A stretch of 64,000 bases of DNA from Meghimatium bilineatum (taxonomy: Eukaryota; Mollusca; Gastropoda; Stylommatophora; Philomycidae). The position numbers were made by a program, and so were the translations under genes. The DNA is taken from positions 43,076,761-43,140,760 of the forward strand of contig CM067306.1 of NCBI GenBank assembly GCA_034231615.1, given 5' to 3'. Shown here in pieces: positions 43,126 through 54,482 of the stretch; the stretch's first letter is position 1; the number at the start of each line of letters is the position of its first letter. The notes beneath the pieces were generated by a model. It had not been told where the DNA came from, did no database searches, and saw only the letters and a program-made list of their open reading frames with translations.

Positions 43126-43904
43126 CCTACAGTGCAAGACAATCAAGTGTTTTGCAAATTTTTTAAGTTGAAATATTTTATTTCACTGAAATACTAATTA
43201 TTGTTTCAAAGCACACCAATGACGCTCTTGTGATTTGTTTACATTTGCTATTTCTGGTTCTTCCATTTTAAAAAAGTCATTTTCCACACATTGCGACACA
43301 TTTCCAAGAATTCCTCGTAAATTTCAAGATTTTATCAGATCAACGTTTGTCAGTTTTCTAATAAAAATAAAACCAGTGTGTTATTAACATATTAAGTTTA
43401 AACTGTTTAAAACATCACCGACAGCTAGATAAACTAATGGTGGGTTGTCCATACCACCCCCTCTTGCCTCGGTCAAGAATTCCGCCTCCATTGCAACTTA
43501 GCTGTCAAAAATCCCCCACAAAATATTTGCTTGATAAAGTATGACAAAACTATATTATATTTCCAGATATGTGGTATTTTTTTCCTTCAAAATCTAAAAT
43601 TTTTAATTGGTAGGGGCCTATATATTGTGGCTGTTAATTTTCAGACCTACCCCCCCCCCCCCAATTGTTGTCATAATTTATGGACAGCCCGATGGGTGTC
43701 GTTGAAAGTTTCAAATGCGAGATGGTAGTTACTTAATAATATCAGGGACACTTTATTTTCCTCACTAAAAAAGAAGATAATTTAGTTAATTTTATTTAGC
43801 TTGGATCCCATCTGCAGTTCACTATTGTTTAGCCATTTCTTGTAGAAAACTTGCTGGTACCATGACTTCACATCCTTCCACAAATAGACTCATAAGAATC
43901 ATCA
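43126..43904. other. AT-rich sequence with a repeat K scrap
   Basis: The only recognised item is a C run with TCATAATTTATGGACAGCCC near 43640-43695, shared with 19610-19700. Confidence 0.5.
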
Positions 43905-43909
43905 TTCAG

Positions 43910-43978
43910 TGAACTTGACAATGAGTGAACTTGACAATGAGTGAACTTGACAATGAGTGAATTTGACAATCAAACTAA
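43910..43978. repeat. 16-bp tandem repeat, four copies
   Basis: Unit GTGAACTTGACAATGA with one C-to-T change in the last copy. Confidence 0.95.
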
Positions 43979-44034
43979 CCAGCACAGCCCCCACTCTATC
44001 AAAGTAAGTTATTGGTGTCTATAAAAATACTCTG

Positions 44035-44215
44035 GTTAAAGGTAAAGGTAGGTCCCATGGTATCTGCCGTCGGGGATGAAGATAACTCTACATGTACTAA
44101 GCCGTAGCAGCTATTAGGTGGGGTTGCCAGTTCCCTTCCTTGCTGCCCTTACTTCCCCTAACTCATGCGTCAGGTACTCATTTAAAGCTGTGTCGACTGG
44201 AGGAGTATACAACTT
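44035..44215 (+). repeat. SINE-like family D, best copy
   Basis: AAAGGTAAAGGTAGGTCCCA, TGGTATCTGCCGTCGGGGAT, GAAGATAACTCTACATGTAC, TAAGCCGTAGCAGCTATTAG, GTGGGGTTGCCAGTTCCC, GTGTCGACTGGAGGAGTATA. Other copies at 9355, 12290 and 34675. No clear tRNA boxes or A-rich tail seen, so SINE status is tentative. Confidence 0.75.
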
Positions 44216-44569
44216 ATAAAAATTATATTAGTGAAACTAAATATCGATAAAGGCGCATTTCACAGAAGCTAAGACTACTGGCGAATCAAAGAGATTTGCA
44301 AGCTACACATTAAGAGTCCTCCCGACCCATTGAATGACCTTGGGACGGGAGCTCTCAGTGCGTAGCGTGCAGATTGATGCAGACCTATTGACATTTTAAT
44401 CTGAGTCCATCGAGTCGCGAAAGCTGAATGAAACTATAATATTAAAAAGTTGAAATCTGGCCACTGCGCCCCCCACCCCGGTTATTAACCATCAGTTTGA
44501 TATCAGTTTTGTTAACTCGTAGTTTGTTGCTTAGTTGGTTACTATTCTCAGGAATTGCGAGCGATTTTC

Positions 44570-44690
44570 TACTATTCCATATGTGCGGTAGGGTGGTTTC
44601 TCAAAGATTTCTTTCATACCCAGGAGACTTCAGCTATCGCACCAGAAACCTATTAGATAGTGGAGGTTGATGATAGCTCTATCGTACGCC
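44570..44690 (-). repeat. Family E fragment, inverted
   Basis: TTTCTTTCATACCCAGGAGA and CTTCAGCT are the reverse complement of AGCTGAAGTCTCCTGGGTAT at 22548. Confidence 0.65.
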
Positions 44691-44739
44691 AACTAACATC
44701 TCTTTAAACACACTTGAAAAAGTTGTTTTCGACAGCATA

Positions 44740-45060
44740 AACAAAGTGAATTGTATGGAAAGAGAAGTAAACAAAGAGGTTCTAATAACACTTCGTGTGA
44801 AGAAAGAACTATTAAAGGAAATAAAGATCAAGCACATAAAATATTTTGGACGATATAAAAGACATTACACCTTGTTGAAGACCTTACTTGAGGGTAAAGT
44901 CGAGGAGAGGCGAGTAAGAGGTAGGCAGAGATACAAGTAAGAGAGTAACATCACGAGATGTACATTTTACAGTCTAACAGATTGCACTACCAAGACAATA
45001 TTGGTGGTCTGTTGCTGCCAACCCTCGTTTGAATACGGCACCTAAGAATGATGATACAAA
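44740..45060 (+). pseudogene. RTE-like LINE family F, C-terminal end
   Basis: Reads KEVLITLRVKKELLKEIKIK, HIKYFGRYKRHYTLLKTLLE, GKVEERRVRGRQRYK, then a stop in place of Trp and CACTACCAAGACAA, TGCTGCCAACCCTCG and AAGAATGATGATAC at the end. Matches the minus-strand copy at 49526-49927. Confidence 0.87.
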
Positions 45061-46359
45061 TGGTTCAATAACTAACACGCAACAGTTGTTTTTAAGTTCA
45101 AATGCCATAGATTTACAGACCTTTAGACGGAAACTCCTAGAAATAATTATTGCGCCATAACATTTCGCCATATTCCTGAAAGACATACATTTTCGTGAAA
45201 TTTACAAATATTTTGCATCGTGAACTACGCCAGGTATTTGTAACATCACCCACTTTGAGAATCTCAGAAATGTCGTAATTTTAAGTAACTATTTAGTCAT
45301 AACATTTAACAAGATCAATGTAACCAGTATGTCTGGCCTTGTGTCTATGTAATCGTTACTAATAGTACTAATAGTACTCGTATCACTGTATTGAAATAAG
45401 GCTTTAATGACGATGTTCACATTAGCTTCTAACACCAGCTGTCTTCGATGTATGTTCCTTGGTAACACCACAGTAGGTAAACCTCCATAGTAGGTAAATC
45501 CCCACAGTAGGTAAACCTCCACAGTAGGTAAACCTCTGTAGAAATCTTCTGTTCATCTACCAGGTATCATACTAGCAGACGTGTTTCAGCATCTGGAGGC
45601 TGGCTTCACACCTGTTTTGCTAGAATCTGAACAAATAATACTTGAAAAATATCCCTGCGTTGTTTTGCCACTACAAGTGAAAGTAATTGTCAGACCAAGA
45701 GTGGCTATCTAAATTTTGGTGGCTATATACGTAATCGTGATTCTAGCGATTATTCCTGATTACACAACATCATACATCGGGTAGAAATTGAACTTTCCAA
45801 GAAACCACACAATGCGTGGGTTGATTTTTCCAGCCAACGGAATTATACAGATTATTTCCCTGATTAAACATAACAGCATGCACTCAAATAGATTCGTTTG
45901 TCGGAATAACCATCTGTAATTATATTCTTGTGTTGTTTAAGATTAAACAAAGTTCCACATGGAAAATGTTTTTGACTTCACTGACCAAATTTCGATGAAA
46001 GATTCCACAAAGACCAGATGGCAGAACAACAACATTTGTAACTGATGACCATAATTTACCCCGGTTGTTTGCTGTATTTGTTATATTACAGTATCAATGC
46101 CTGACATTTATAACACAATGTTAGTATGAAAATTGAATTTATGATTCGCTCTTTCGCTTCCATTGTAATAGATGTTTGTTTAGATTGGTTAATTCATAAT
46201 TTGCGCAGTTGACTTTGTGAATTCTTGTCTTGCTCTCTTTGTCCATTCCTACGTCGTCTGTAAAAATATTGAAATACATGCACTTGTTTTAGCAGTTATC
46301 ATTTATTTTATGTTGATTGGATTCTCTAACTATAGACAATAATCATTAATTCTGTTTTC
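45061..46359. other. Sequence with one small tandem repeat
   Basis: A 17-bp unit (ACAGTAGGTAAACCTCC) occurs four times at 45468-45540. Otherwise nothing recognised. Confidence 0.55.
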
Positions 46360-46470
46360 TGTATTGATCTTTATGTTGTGATCTTGTAGCTCTTCACTGT
46401 GGCTACGGAGTAGGCCACAGCGAACTATAGAACAATACAACTAAAGAAGATATCTGCTAGTCGGAGGCCT
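46360..46470 (+). repeat. Dispersed repeat shared with 49025
   Basis: TGTAGCTCTTCACTGTGGCT, ACGGAGTAGGCCACAGC, GATACAACTAAA-like words recur at 49030-49105. Confidence 0.75.
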
Positions 46471-46524
46471 TTTGGACTTATTTTTCATCTATCAACAAAA
46501 ACACTACATCACTACCATATTGCA

Positions 46525-47785
46525 CTCCTTCACTTCGAGAGGCGGGGTGCAAAGGGAACGCATTGCTCTCGGCGGATCCAGGGTTCGCAGATAACCAAAA
46601 TCCCAAATGTACCTCCCGCGGTGCACCCTGAAAACAGAAATACAGCAGCTCGAGCTGATTCTGGCCTAATCATTTGGGATCGTGTCCGAGAATGTGGAGG
46701 TAGCAGATGGAAAGAGATGTGACTGCATAAAAGACAGACAATATCTCCGACACCACCAGCAATACCACATACAGCGACACTGTCGACATACAGTGAAGTT
46801 AGTTAGTCCAATCCGAAAATTGGAGGGGCGGCCAATGAAAAAAAGCATGAAAGGGTGGAGGCATGGTGAAAGACAGAAACATTTCATACTGAGTACAATG
46901 AAAAAAAATGAAAGGGCAGAACAGCGCTAGAGGGCAGCGCTAATTGCAAATAGAAAGTGAAAACGATTAAAGAAATGGGAACTACAAGCTCTGTTAGCTC
47001 GAGACGAGCTTCCAGTTACCTGTTTTCCTTATAGGCAGAGACCCATACCCAAATAATGGGCGTCTAGCAAAGCAAGAAGACCTGACCTAACTCTAATGTC
47101 GAGTCTTCCTATACCAGAAACATGCTCGCGAAGAGAAAGGGTGCCGTACCAGATAGACTCAGGCAAAAAGGGACAATGATTTTAGCCCTGGCCCAACTCT
47201 ATTGTCAGGTGTCCCTATACCGGAAACACACTTGCAGAGAGAAAGGGTTCAGTACCTGATGGGCTCAGGCGCTATTGGGACAAGGTCTCTCAGCTCGAGA
47301 ACGCCTTGCTCTCAAACGCGTGGTTTGAGACTCGAACTTGGGCGAGGGGTTCACAATGTCGGTGAACTACACCTCGGCTAAGAGGGCGAAAGAGCCAGGG
47401 CCCAACTCTTCTAGTGAGTTCTTCCTCCTAAGGAACCAGTCTCACGGATGAGAAACGGTTTAGTACCCGATGGGCACAGGCACAGTACGTCCAATTACAC
47501 GAGACAAGTTCACAGACAGTGGAACACCTCGTGCGAGACAGACGTGAGCAAATATCGTCTAGGCGAAGAGTCACCACACACACGCGTGCCTGGCGACAGA
47601 TAGGGAGGCTGTCACAAGCTAGGGTAGCCCACCCGAATTGTCAAGGCATGCCGAAATCGGATGTGTAAGGCCTACACGATGCATAACGGTAGCACAACGT
47701 AAACACGCTCCTGGCAGAAATCGCATGGATATCCATGATGGTTACAATGGAGCGAACGTAAAACAAACAAACAAACTTCGAGAGG
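46525..47785 (+). repeat. Composite repeat family C, longest copy
   Basis: Begins near GCGGGGTGCAAAGGGAACGC and ends AAAACAAACAAACAAAC. Contains an internal near-repeat of GGCCCAACTCT.(T/A)TGTC.AG with a following GAGAAAGGGT.C.GTACC block (about 47085 and 47190), then the part shared with 62980: CGAGAACGCCTTGCTCTCAA, ACGCGTGGTTTGAGACTCGA, GGGCACAGGCACAGTACGTC. No long frame; a non-autonomous retroelement is most likely. Confidence 0.8.
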
Positions 47786-48184
47786 CCACGTGTTGACAAT
47801 CAATGGAAAGAACGATGTAGCCTGTGGTAGTCACACGCAGTAGGGCTGTGGTGATAGTTGTTGCTGTCGATAGGCCACTGATTAGCTGATGTTTACAAGA
47901 TAGTTATATCGCTGTTTCTTTAGTTCGCTGTGAAAAGGCACGGACCGTCAGCAAAGAGTAGTTTCTGTGAAGTCATTTGGTTTCGTCAGCATCTGGTTGT
48001 GTTTCAATTAAGTAATATTATTCATATAAATAATAAACAATAATGGTGATAAGACACACCAATGTCTAACTCCTGATGTTACTGAAAACCACTTTGGGAG
48101 TCATGCACTTGTTCTAACTGCATTTTCACTATCTTTGTATATGGTTCTTACACATTAGGACAATGGTAATTTTAATCCTGAATT

Positions 48185-48370
48185 TTCAAGGATTTTACAG
48201 AATAGTTTCCACAGTATATAAATGGTATATTTTATTTTACAGAATAGTTTCCACAGTATGTAAGTGATATTTTTAATTTTACAGAATAGTTTCCATAATA
48301 TATAAGTGGTAGGGTCTATATTAAATTTTACAGAATAGTTTCTATAGTATATAAATGGTATATTTAAATT
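48185..48370. repeat. Minisatellite, about 46-bp unit, four copies
   Basis: Unit built on TTTTACAGAATAGTTTCCAC then AGTATATAAATGGTATATTT; the third copy carries an added TAGGGTCTATA. Confidence 0.9.
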
Positions 48371-48808
48371 TATAACATTTATTTTAACAAGGTTAATTTG
48401 GTTGTTGCATACGTTAAAGAATTGTTTAGGTCAGGCTTTCATAAATTTCTCTCCCTCTCCCCCTGTTAATAACTGTCACACTTTGTCAGGCCCCCCTCTC
48501 ATTCTTCTAATTTGTTAACATAATATTTCTTTTTGGGTATTTACCTCGATCGATCCTCAATATCAGACTTAATTATCCTTAAGCTTTATCGATATTTTCC
48601 TGAACTGGCGTAGGCAACAACGCTTCAACACACCTTCCGTCCGATTCTGTGTTCCTAAGCTTTGAAGTCTATTTAAATCTAAAGAAACATCTTAAACATA
48701 GCTAATGACATATTTCAATGTTTGAATGTCACAAGACAGGAGTAGTTGTAAATATGTCTACATAACAGTCTGTACACAATACAGAATTCCTCCTCCGCTA
48801 AAGGCCAT

Positions 48809-48945
48809 CCCAGTGTTTCTCAAACTCTTTTTTTCTATTTTTCGGCAGAAGGTTCCTAGGTATGAAAGAATGCTCGGAGTAACCTCCTATATCATATAGG
48901 AAGCAAGAGTTAATCGCTCGTAATCCTAGGGTTCGAAAACAAAAC
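48809..48945 (+). repeat. hAT-like end next to family E fragment
   Basis: CAGTGTTTCTCAAACTC at 48809 resembles a hAT terminal repeat. From 48845, GTTCCTAGGTATGAAAGAAT, GCTCGGAGTAACCTCCTAT and TAATCCTAGGGTTCG match the family E part at 22548-22620. Confidence 0.55.
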
Positions 48946-49024
48946 AAATCCCTTTTTGTATAGATTTTATAGACCTACTGGAAGCCAACTCGAGTTGGAG
49001 CAGTAGACACATCTTCGGTAAAGA

Positions 49025-49204
49025 ATTGTGGTTTGTAGCTCTTCACTGTAGCTATGGAGTATGCCACAGCTAAATATGGAGAAGGTGATACAACTAAACG
49101 CCTAATGGTAAATGGTCGCAATCACAGAGGCTAGGCCAAGTTAATGACACATCAAACAGCTCTTGTTATTTGGAAACACCAGCAATTACCATACATTTTA
49201 TTAA
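49025..49204 (+). repeat. Two dispersed repeats side by side
   Basis: 49025-49110 matches 46360-46470. 49122-49204 (AGGCTAGGCCAAGTTAATGA, CACATCAAACAGCTCTTGTT, AGCAATTACCATA) matches 50739-50824 (AGACTAGGACAAGTTAGTGA, AGCGCTTGTTCTTTGGCATC). Confidence 0.75.
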
Positions 49205-49499
49205 GGGTTTACTAATGTTTATAAGCTGTAATTTCTTGGTTTTTGTAGGATTTTTGGTGTGTTTTTCTCTCCACAAATACATTGAATCGATATTGAAAGT
49301 ATTCAAGAATAAACTGATGACACTTCTGCTTTGAGAGTTTCTTCTGTCATGGTTGAGGATTGAAATTATATTAAAAACATAATTATTTACGAAAACTCGG
49401 GTGCAGATGGTCAGACTCGTTATCAAAGAATAAGCAAATATTATTTTGTTTCCAATATAAACAATTGACAAACCACCGTCGAAAGCTAAAACATTGTCG

Positions 49500-49955
49500 T
49501 TGAATTTCTATCTTCATCATCATCATCAAGTGCCGTCTCCGCAACGAAGGTTGGCTGCAACGTATCTCCAACATCTCCTGTCTCTTGTCTTGGTGGTGCA
49601 CTCTGCTAGACTGTAACCTGTCCATCGTGTAATGTTACTCTCCCACGTGTATCTCTGCCTACCTCTTGCTCGCTTCCCTTTGACTTTACCCTCAAGTAAG
49701 GTCTTCAACAAGGTGTCATGTCTTTTAATGTGTCCAAAGTATTTTATTTGCCTGATCTTTATTTCTCTTAGTAGTTCTTTCTTCATATTGAGTGTCTTTA
49801 GCACCTCTTTATTTGTTTTCTTCTCTTTCCATGATGTTCTCCCTATTCTTCTATATACCCACATCTCAAAGGCATCAATTTTGTCTTCTAATTGTTTATT
49901 TAGTGTCCATGTTTCTGAGCCATACATTAATATGGAATAGATGTAGCATTCTATG
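49500..49955 (-). pseudogene. RTE-like LINE family F, best C-terminal copy
   Basis: Minus-strand frame open from 49927 to the stop near 49526. It reads MYGSETWTLNKQLEDKIDAF, EMWVYRRIGRTSWKEKKTNK, EVLKTLNMKKELLREIKIRQ, IKYFGHIKRHDTLLKTLLEG, KVKGKRARGRQRYTWESNIT, then WRYVAANLRCGDGT. The element ends in a run of ATG/ATC trinucleotides (49513-49527). The polymerase core is missing (5' truncation), but this end is little decayed, so the subfamily was active comparatively recently. Confidence 0.9.
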
Positions 49956-50149
49956 TCTTACTGAGCCCGTAAAGCCAATGTTTGCTGTTATTGAAATGTG
50001 TTCGATTTTTTTTTCCGTTTCTACATAGTAGTAAAGCTCCATGTTGTCACCAAAAGATTGTCACTGGTTTCAGTAATCATTTTTGGGTGAATTTTCAGAT
50101 ATAATTCAATTAATATCAAATAGACACATCGCCCGTGTGATGGCGGGGC

Positions 50150-50415
50150 TCGAGAGAGGAGCAAAGAATAACAACATTGTTTACCTCCCATGTATGTCGT
50201 CAGAGGCGACTAAGGAGGATATGTGATGGAGTTGGCTGTCCTATTCCATATAGGGTCAGTGATCCAAAGCCTTGTTGAAGTAGGATGTGTCAGGCCAAAA
50301 GGCGCAGATATCGCAGCAATTCTGTAAACCGTGACACAACGCATTCCGTTTTCCGGGCTACATCATGCTAATCTGCAGGAGTTTGAGAATGAACGCAGAA
50401 GAAGAAGAAATAGGT
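50150..50415 (+). repeat. SINE-like family A, best copy
   Basis: CGTCAGAGGCGACTAAGGAG, GATATGTGATGGAGTTGGCT, GTCCTATTCCATATAGGGTC, AGGCCAAAAGGCGCAGATAT, CGTGACACAACGCATTCCGT, CTACATCATGCTAATCTGCA, GGAGTTTGAGAATGAACGCA, GAAGAAGAAGAAATA. Tail matches the LINE at 2982-3016. Confidence 0.82.
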
Positions 50416-50738
50416 ACATACTTCTTTTCTTATTGTATATAACAGTAATTATTACTTTCAATATTTTTGTGCATTTTTGATTTGTTCAGTGTTCTGTAAA
50501 GCTCTTTAGCCTCCCCCTCCAGACCCTACATTTCCCCCTTTACCCTGAATCATGTCATGACTTATCTCACCGTTCTTAGGGGCTGTTTTCTCCAATTTTG
50601 AGAAACCTTGGTCTACCGGATCTGTCACAACAAAAGGACAGAAGACTGGCACTCTACAAATATAAGCTTTCCTAGGATTGGCTGGTTTGTCCTTAGAAGG
50701 CATCGACCGGCACCTGATGTCTGGCATTGCGCAATAAC

Positions 50739-50824
50739 AGTCAGAGACTAGGACAAGTTAGTGACACATCAAGCAAACAGCGCTTGTTCTTTGGCATCGC
50801 AAGTAATTACCGTATAAATTAATA
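50739..50824 (+). repeat. Dispersed repeat shared with 49122
   Basis: See 49122-49204; about 80% similar by eye over 80 bases. Confidence 0.7.
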
Positions 50825-51069
50825 AGTCATTTTTAATAGTCAAATGCTTCCTCTCATGATTGTTGTACCGTCTTGGCCACAACGCATCAATCTATGCATC
50901 CATCTGTCTCTTCGTCTTTTGTCTGTCTCCCAACCTTCCTTCCAGTCTGTCTATCAGTCTAGTTATCCGTCTACTTTCCCTTCCGTCCTTCGGTATTTTT
51001 GTCTGACTGTACGATTGACTTTCTGTCTATCAGTGCATCAATTTCTCTTTCTATATTTATATCTAAAAA

Positions 51070-51290
51070 ACTTTGGTTACTGCATGTTTTCCCGTGAAGG
51101 AGTGCAGGGAGGATTTCTATGTGCTGTGGAAATAAAGGCCGCTTTGCCATAGCAGACGCCGCGACATGTACAGGAAACATTTTGATTGTACCTCCGAAAG
51201 AAATAAATTGTGTCCCAACCGCGGATTGATTCCGGGACCTCAAGGGTCTGAGAACGACGTTCTAATCACACGGCCATGCGCTCCACAGTA
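51070..51290 (-). repeat. tRNA-headed SINE, family H
   Basis: On the minus strand it begins GTGGAGCGCATGGCCGTGTG, then ATTAGAACGTCGTTCTCAGA, CCTTGAGGTCCCGGAATCAA and TCCGCGG. This has the look of a tRNA with an A-box-like segment and a decayed B box (GGAATCAATCC against GGTTCRANTCC). The body continues through CAAAATGTTTCCTGTACATG to AAAAC near 51085. A headless copy lies at 27190-27305. Confidence 0.7.
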
Positions 51291-51378
51291 TATCTATCTG
51301 TATTTATCTCCACAGTATATCTATCTGTATTTATCTCCACAGTATATCTATCTGTATTTGTCTCCACAGTATTTATAT
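51284..51378. repeat. 27-bp tandem repeat
   Basis: Three and a half copies of CTCCACAGTATATCTATCTG plus TATTTAT; begins where the SINE head ends. Confidence 0.93.
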
Positions 51379-51436
51379 CTCTCTGTCATATATTGTTTAC
51401 ATTTTAGCATACCGATGCCTATCGAAAAATCAGGAT

Positions 51437-51667
51437 CAGTGGATTTTAAAGTAGGTCATATTGCTCCCTTAGTGATCATAGCGATTTCCATAGAACCAAG
51501 GAACAAAAATCATGAGATTAGCATTTGGAGGGAGGGGGCACAGGATAGTGCCGTTTCGAAGGAAATTTCTTTAATTACAGTCCTGAGGGAAGTCCACACA
51601 TTTCTTTTAAGGCTCGGAAAAATTAAAAAAAATGGAGTGACTGACAGATAAAGGTTGAGAACCGCTG
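51437..51667. mobile_element. hAT-like MITE
   Basis: Starts CAGTGGATTTTAAAGTAGGT and ends AAAGGTTGAGAACCGCTG, the inverted form of CAGCGGTTCTCAACCTTT. 231 bases. No convincing 8-bp target duplication (ATCAGGAT against ATATACGT). Confidence 0.6.
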
Positions 51668-52019
51668 ATATACGTGTCTTCTGATAAGTTTTCTCAGCTT
51701 TCGAAAGTAATTTTCTGTCCGTGTCTGCTTATCGACTGGGCTATGCCTCATGCGGATATTTAGATTGCTTGGACAAATGGTCAAATGAGAATAATATGTT
51801 TTAATATCACCCGTCATACAAGTCAATCAAATGTAAGGAATAAACAGGAAAACTAAAAGTCTAAGTACAAATCAAGTGGATATGATGTGTCTGGGGTTCG
51901 AGGGTGAGGAAATAATACTAAATGGTTGATTTGATAGAACCTGTCTTAGACTTCAGCGGATGTCGGATGTATTCATTCATCTGATATTATCAGTGTTCGA
52001 TTATCATAAACCAATGTGA

Positions 52020-52325
52020 ATTTGCAAATGAAATACATATGTGAATTTAGACATAGGGTATGATTCCAATGTCATAAATATTTTATGAGAACTTGGACAT
52101 AGGCATGGTCCCAATGGGATCAATATTTTATGTGAACTTGGACATAGGGTATGATCCCAATGGGATCAATATTTTATTTGAATTTGGACATATGGTATGA
52201 TTCCAATGGCATCACTATTTTATGTGAACTTGGACATAGTGCATGATTCCAATGGCATCAATTTTTTATGTGAACTTGGACATAGGGTATGATCCCAATG
52301 GGATCAATAGTTTTGTGGAATTTGA
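52020..52325. repeat. Minisatellite, about 46-bp unit, six copies
   Basis: Unit TGTGAACTTGGACATAGGGT, ATGATCCCAATGGGATCAAT, ATTTTA. The core CCCAATGGGATC is nearly palindromic. Confidence 0.93.
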
Positions 52326-52479
52326 TTTATTCAGTGTTCTCTAAAGCTCTTTAGCCCCTCCTGACCATACATCACCCTCTGTCTATCTATCGACTGGACT
52401 ATGACTCATAAGTATATTTTGATTGCCTGGACAAATGCGAATACTATGTATGTAACATAACCTGTCATAACAACTGGTG

Positions 52480-52775
52480 GATCAGCAATCACATATGTGA
52501 ACTGTGTCGAAGGGACAGAACCCATGAATCGCTGGATCAGTAACCAGATATGTGAACTGTGTCGAAGGGACAGAACCCATGGATCGCTGGCTCACCAGAT
52601 ATATGAACTGTGTCGAAGGGACAGAACCCATGGATCGCTGGATCAGTAATCAGATATATGAACTGTGTCGAAGGGACAGAACCCATGGATCGCTGGCTCA
52701 CCAGATATATGAACTGTGTCGAAGTGACAGAACTCATGGATCGCTGGATCAGTAATCAGATATATGAACGTTGTC
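52480..52775. repeat. Minisatellite related to family E
   Basis: Alternating units of about 57 and 51 bases: GATATATGAACTGTGTCGAA, GGGACAGAACCCATGGATCG, CTGGATCAGTAATCA, or with CTGGCTCACCA at the end. The inverted unit (CTGATCCAGCGATCCATGGG then TTCTGTCCCTTCGAC) matches the start of repeat E at 13475 (CTGATCCAGCGGTCCATGGG, CTCATGCCCTTTGAC). Confidence 0.88.
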
Positions 52776-52999
52776 AAATGACATGATCTCATGAAATGAA
52801 AGTTATATTGTCTCAGTGCGCAGAAACAAATTATGCAGAAGCTCAAACATGGACTATGTGTTCGCGATGAAAGCTCGGTTGAGAGGGCGAACCAGCCATA
52901 GTAAAATTGTTGAGAGCTGTCTATGCCGTAAACAGATTCTAAGATGAGGAAAAAAAGTATCCAAGGCAGCAGGTGGTAAATCACCATCAAATTATGCCA

Positions 53000-53370
53000 G
53001 ATAAGCACTGTTATAGGCAACAGAGATGTGGTTCTACAGAAGAATGCTGAGAATACCATCGACTAAATACTAATGTAGAGGTGTTGAAAGAGTCAAATGC
53101 AAAACTGACCTTAACAATATAACAAAAAGGCAATCTTCATTTTTTGGCCACTTCATGAGACAGGCAGATTTAGAGAACATAGTCACAACAGGAAAAATTG
53201 AAGGCAACAGAGACAGAGGGCGACAACGTGAGAAAATATTAGACAGTTTGACAATCTGGCACGGCAAGGAAACAACAACGACCTTGATACATAATACTGT
53301 GGACAGAGAGCTGTGGAGAGCCATGACCGCTAACGCCAGCCGGCATGGCACCTGATGATGATGATGATGA
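53000..53370 (+). pseudogene. RTE-like LINE C-terminal end (RHGT subfamily)
   Basis: ATEMWFYRRMLRIPST, then FFGHFMRQADLENIVTTGKI, EGNRDRGRQREKILDSLTIW, VDRELWRAMTANASRHGT and stop, ending CCTGATGATGATGATGA. Very close to 42760-43125, with one internal deletion near 53060. Confidence 0.88.
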
Positions 53371-53387
53371 ACTCTGTTATAGTGGAA

Positions 53388-53692
53388 AACCGCGTGCGAG
53401 GTTTACTTAGTTGACCCAAGTTCAATTGTATGCCTTCTGTTTCAAACTGCCACATAGGGGCATGCGGTGATCTCCAAAGTCTAAAGGTACAGTGGATGAT
53501 ACACATTCACACTGAAAGCTGTTAAGGGGATAAGATTGGAAGACTGTTACAGAATAGGCAATTCAAGAAGAATCAAATGTACACCGAAAACGAATATGCT
53601 AGATCTATATGGCGCAACATAAACCGAAGAACAATGCACTTGCGCTTATTGGCAGAAACTATACGAAAATGTGAGAGCGAACACAAAACAAA
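53388..53692 (+). repeat. Possible family C relative
   Basis: ACCGCGTGCGAGG and the end ATACGAAAATGTGAGAGCGA, ACACAAAACAAACAAA recall the family C end (GGAGCGAACGTAAAACAAAC). The middle does not match clearly. Confidence 0.35.
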
Positions 53693-53872
53693 CAAATAAG
53701 TTCCTACTATTACACAACAAACAAATACGTTCCTACTGTTACACAACAAACAAATACGTTCCTACTGTTACACAACAAACAAATACGTTCCTACTGTTAC
53801 ACAACAAACAAATACGTTACATTACAAAACAAACAAATACGTTCCTACTATTACAAAACAAACAGGATTTAA
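53690..53872. repeat. 29-bp minisatellite
   Basis: Six copies of ACAACAAACAAATACGTTCC plus TACTGTTAC; one copy is shortened. Confidence 0.93.
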
Positions 53873-53874
53873 TA

Positions 53875-54035
53875 TGGTTGGTTGCATTATTTCATGTGAT
53901 TAGTTGCAGACTTTCACGTGATTAGTTGCAGGTTGTCACGTGATTGGTTGCATGCTTTCACGTGGTTAGTTGCAGGATTTCATGTGATTAGTTGCAGGAT
54001 TTCATGTGATTGGTTGCAGAATTTCATGTAATTCA
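53875..54035. repeat. Minisatellite, 21-22-bp unit
   Basis: Seven copies of TTTCATGTGATTAGTTGCAG with variants CACGTG/CATGTG. Adjoins the 29-bp array. Confidence 0.9.
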
Positions 54036-54319
54036 ATATCTGCATGAATATCGATGACGGATGCATTCTAAGTAAACATGTAAGTCCCAGGAAGTAAAAG
54101 GTATAACTTCAAAGCATGTCATCACTTTGAGATTTGAAGACTTCTCATATGGTTTCTCAATGGTAGCTCCGAAGAACACGCCCCCCTTTTCCCCATTTAT
54201 CACATTTCTTCCCAACAACAAATAAATAAGAAGAGCTTTATTGCTCTTAAGTTATAGAAACAAACAGTTTTATATCCACTCTAGTCAGCATGTGTCGGAA
54301 CGACCGTCAATCCACCAAA

Positions 54320-54482
54320 ATGTATGATAGGGATGCTTGGTTGTCTTCTGTCATCAGCAATCTAACAACATGTACGATAGCATTGTATGATAGTCTTCTT
54401 TCAGTAATCTAACAATATGTACGATAGCATTGTATGATAGTCTTCTTTCAGTAATCTAACAATATGTATGACAGTGATTTTT
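54320..54482. repeat. Short direct repeats, about 48-bp unit
   Basis: CTTTCAGTAATCTAACAATA with TGTACGATAGCATTGTATGA repeated two to three times. Confidence 0.88.

Noticed and set aside
50506-50727. 73-codon minus-strand frame ending in a glycine run
   Set aside because: The plus-strand text near 50500 recurs at 52330 (GTTCTCTAAAGCTCTTTAGC), so it belongs to a dispersed repeat; no coding support.
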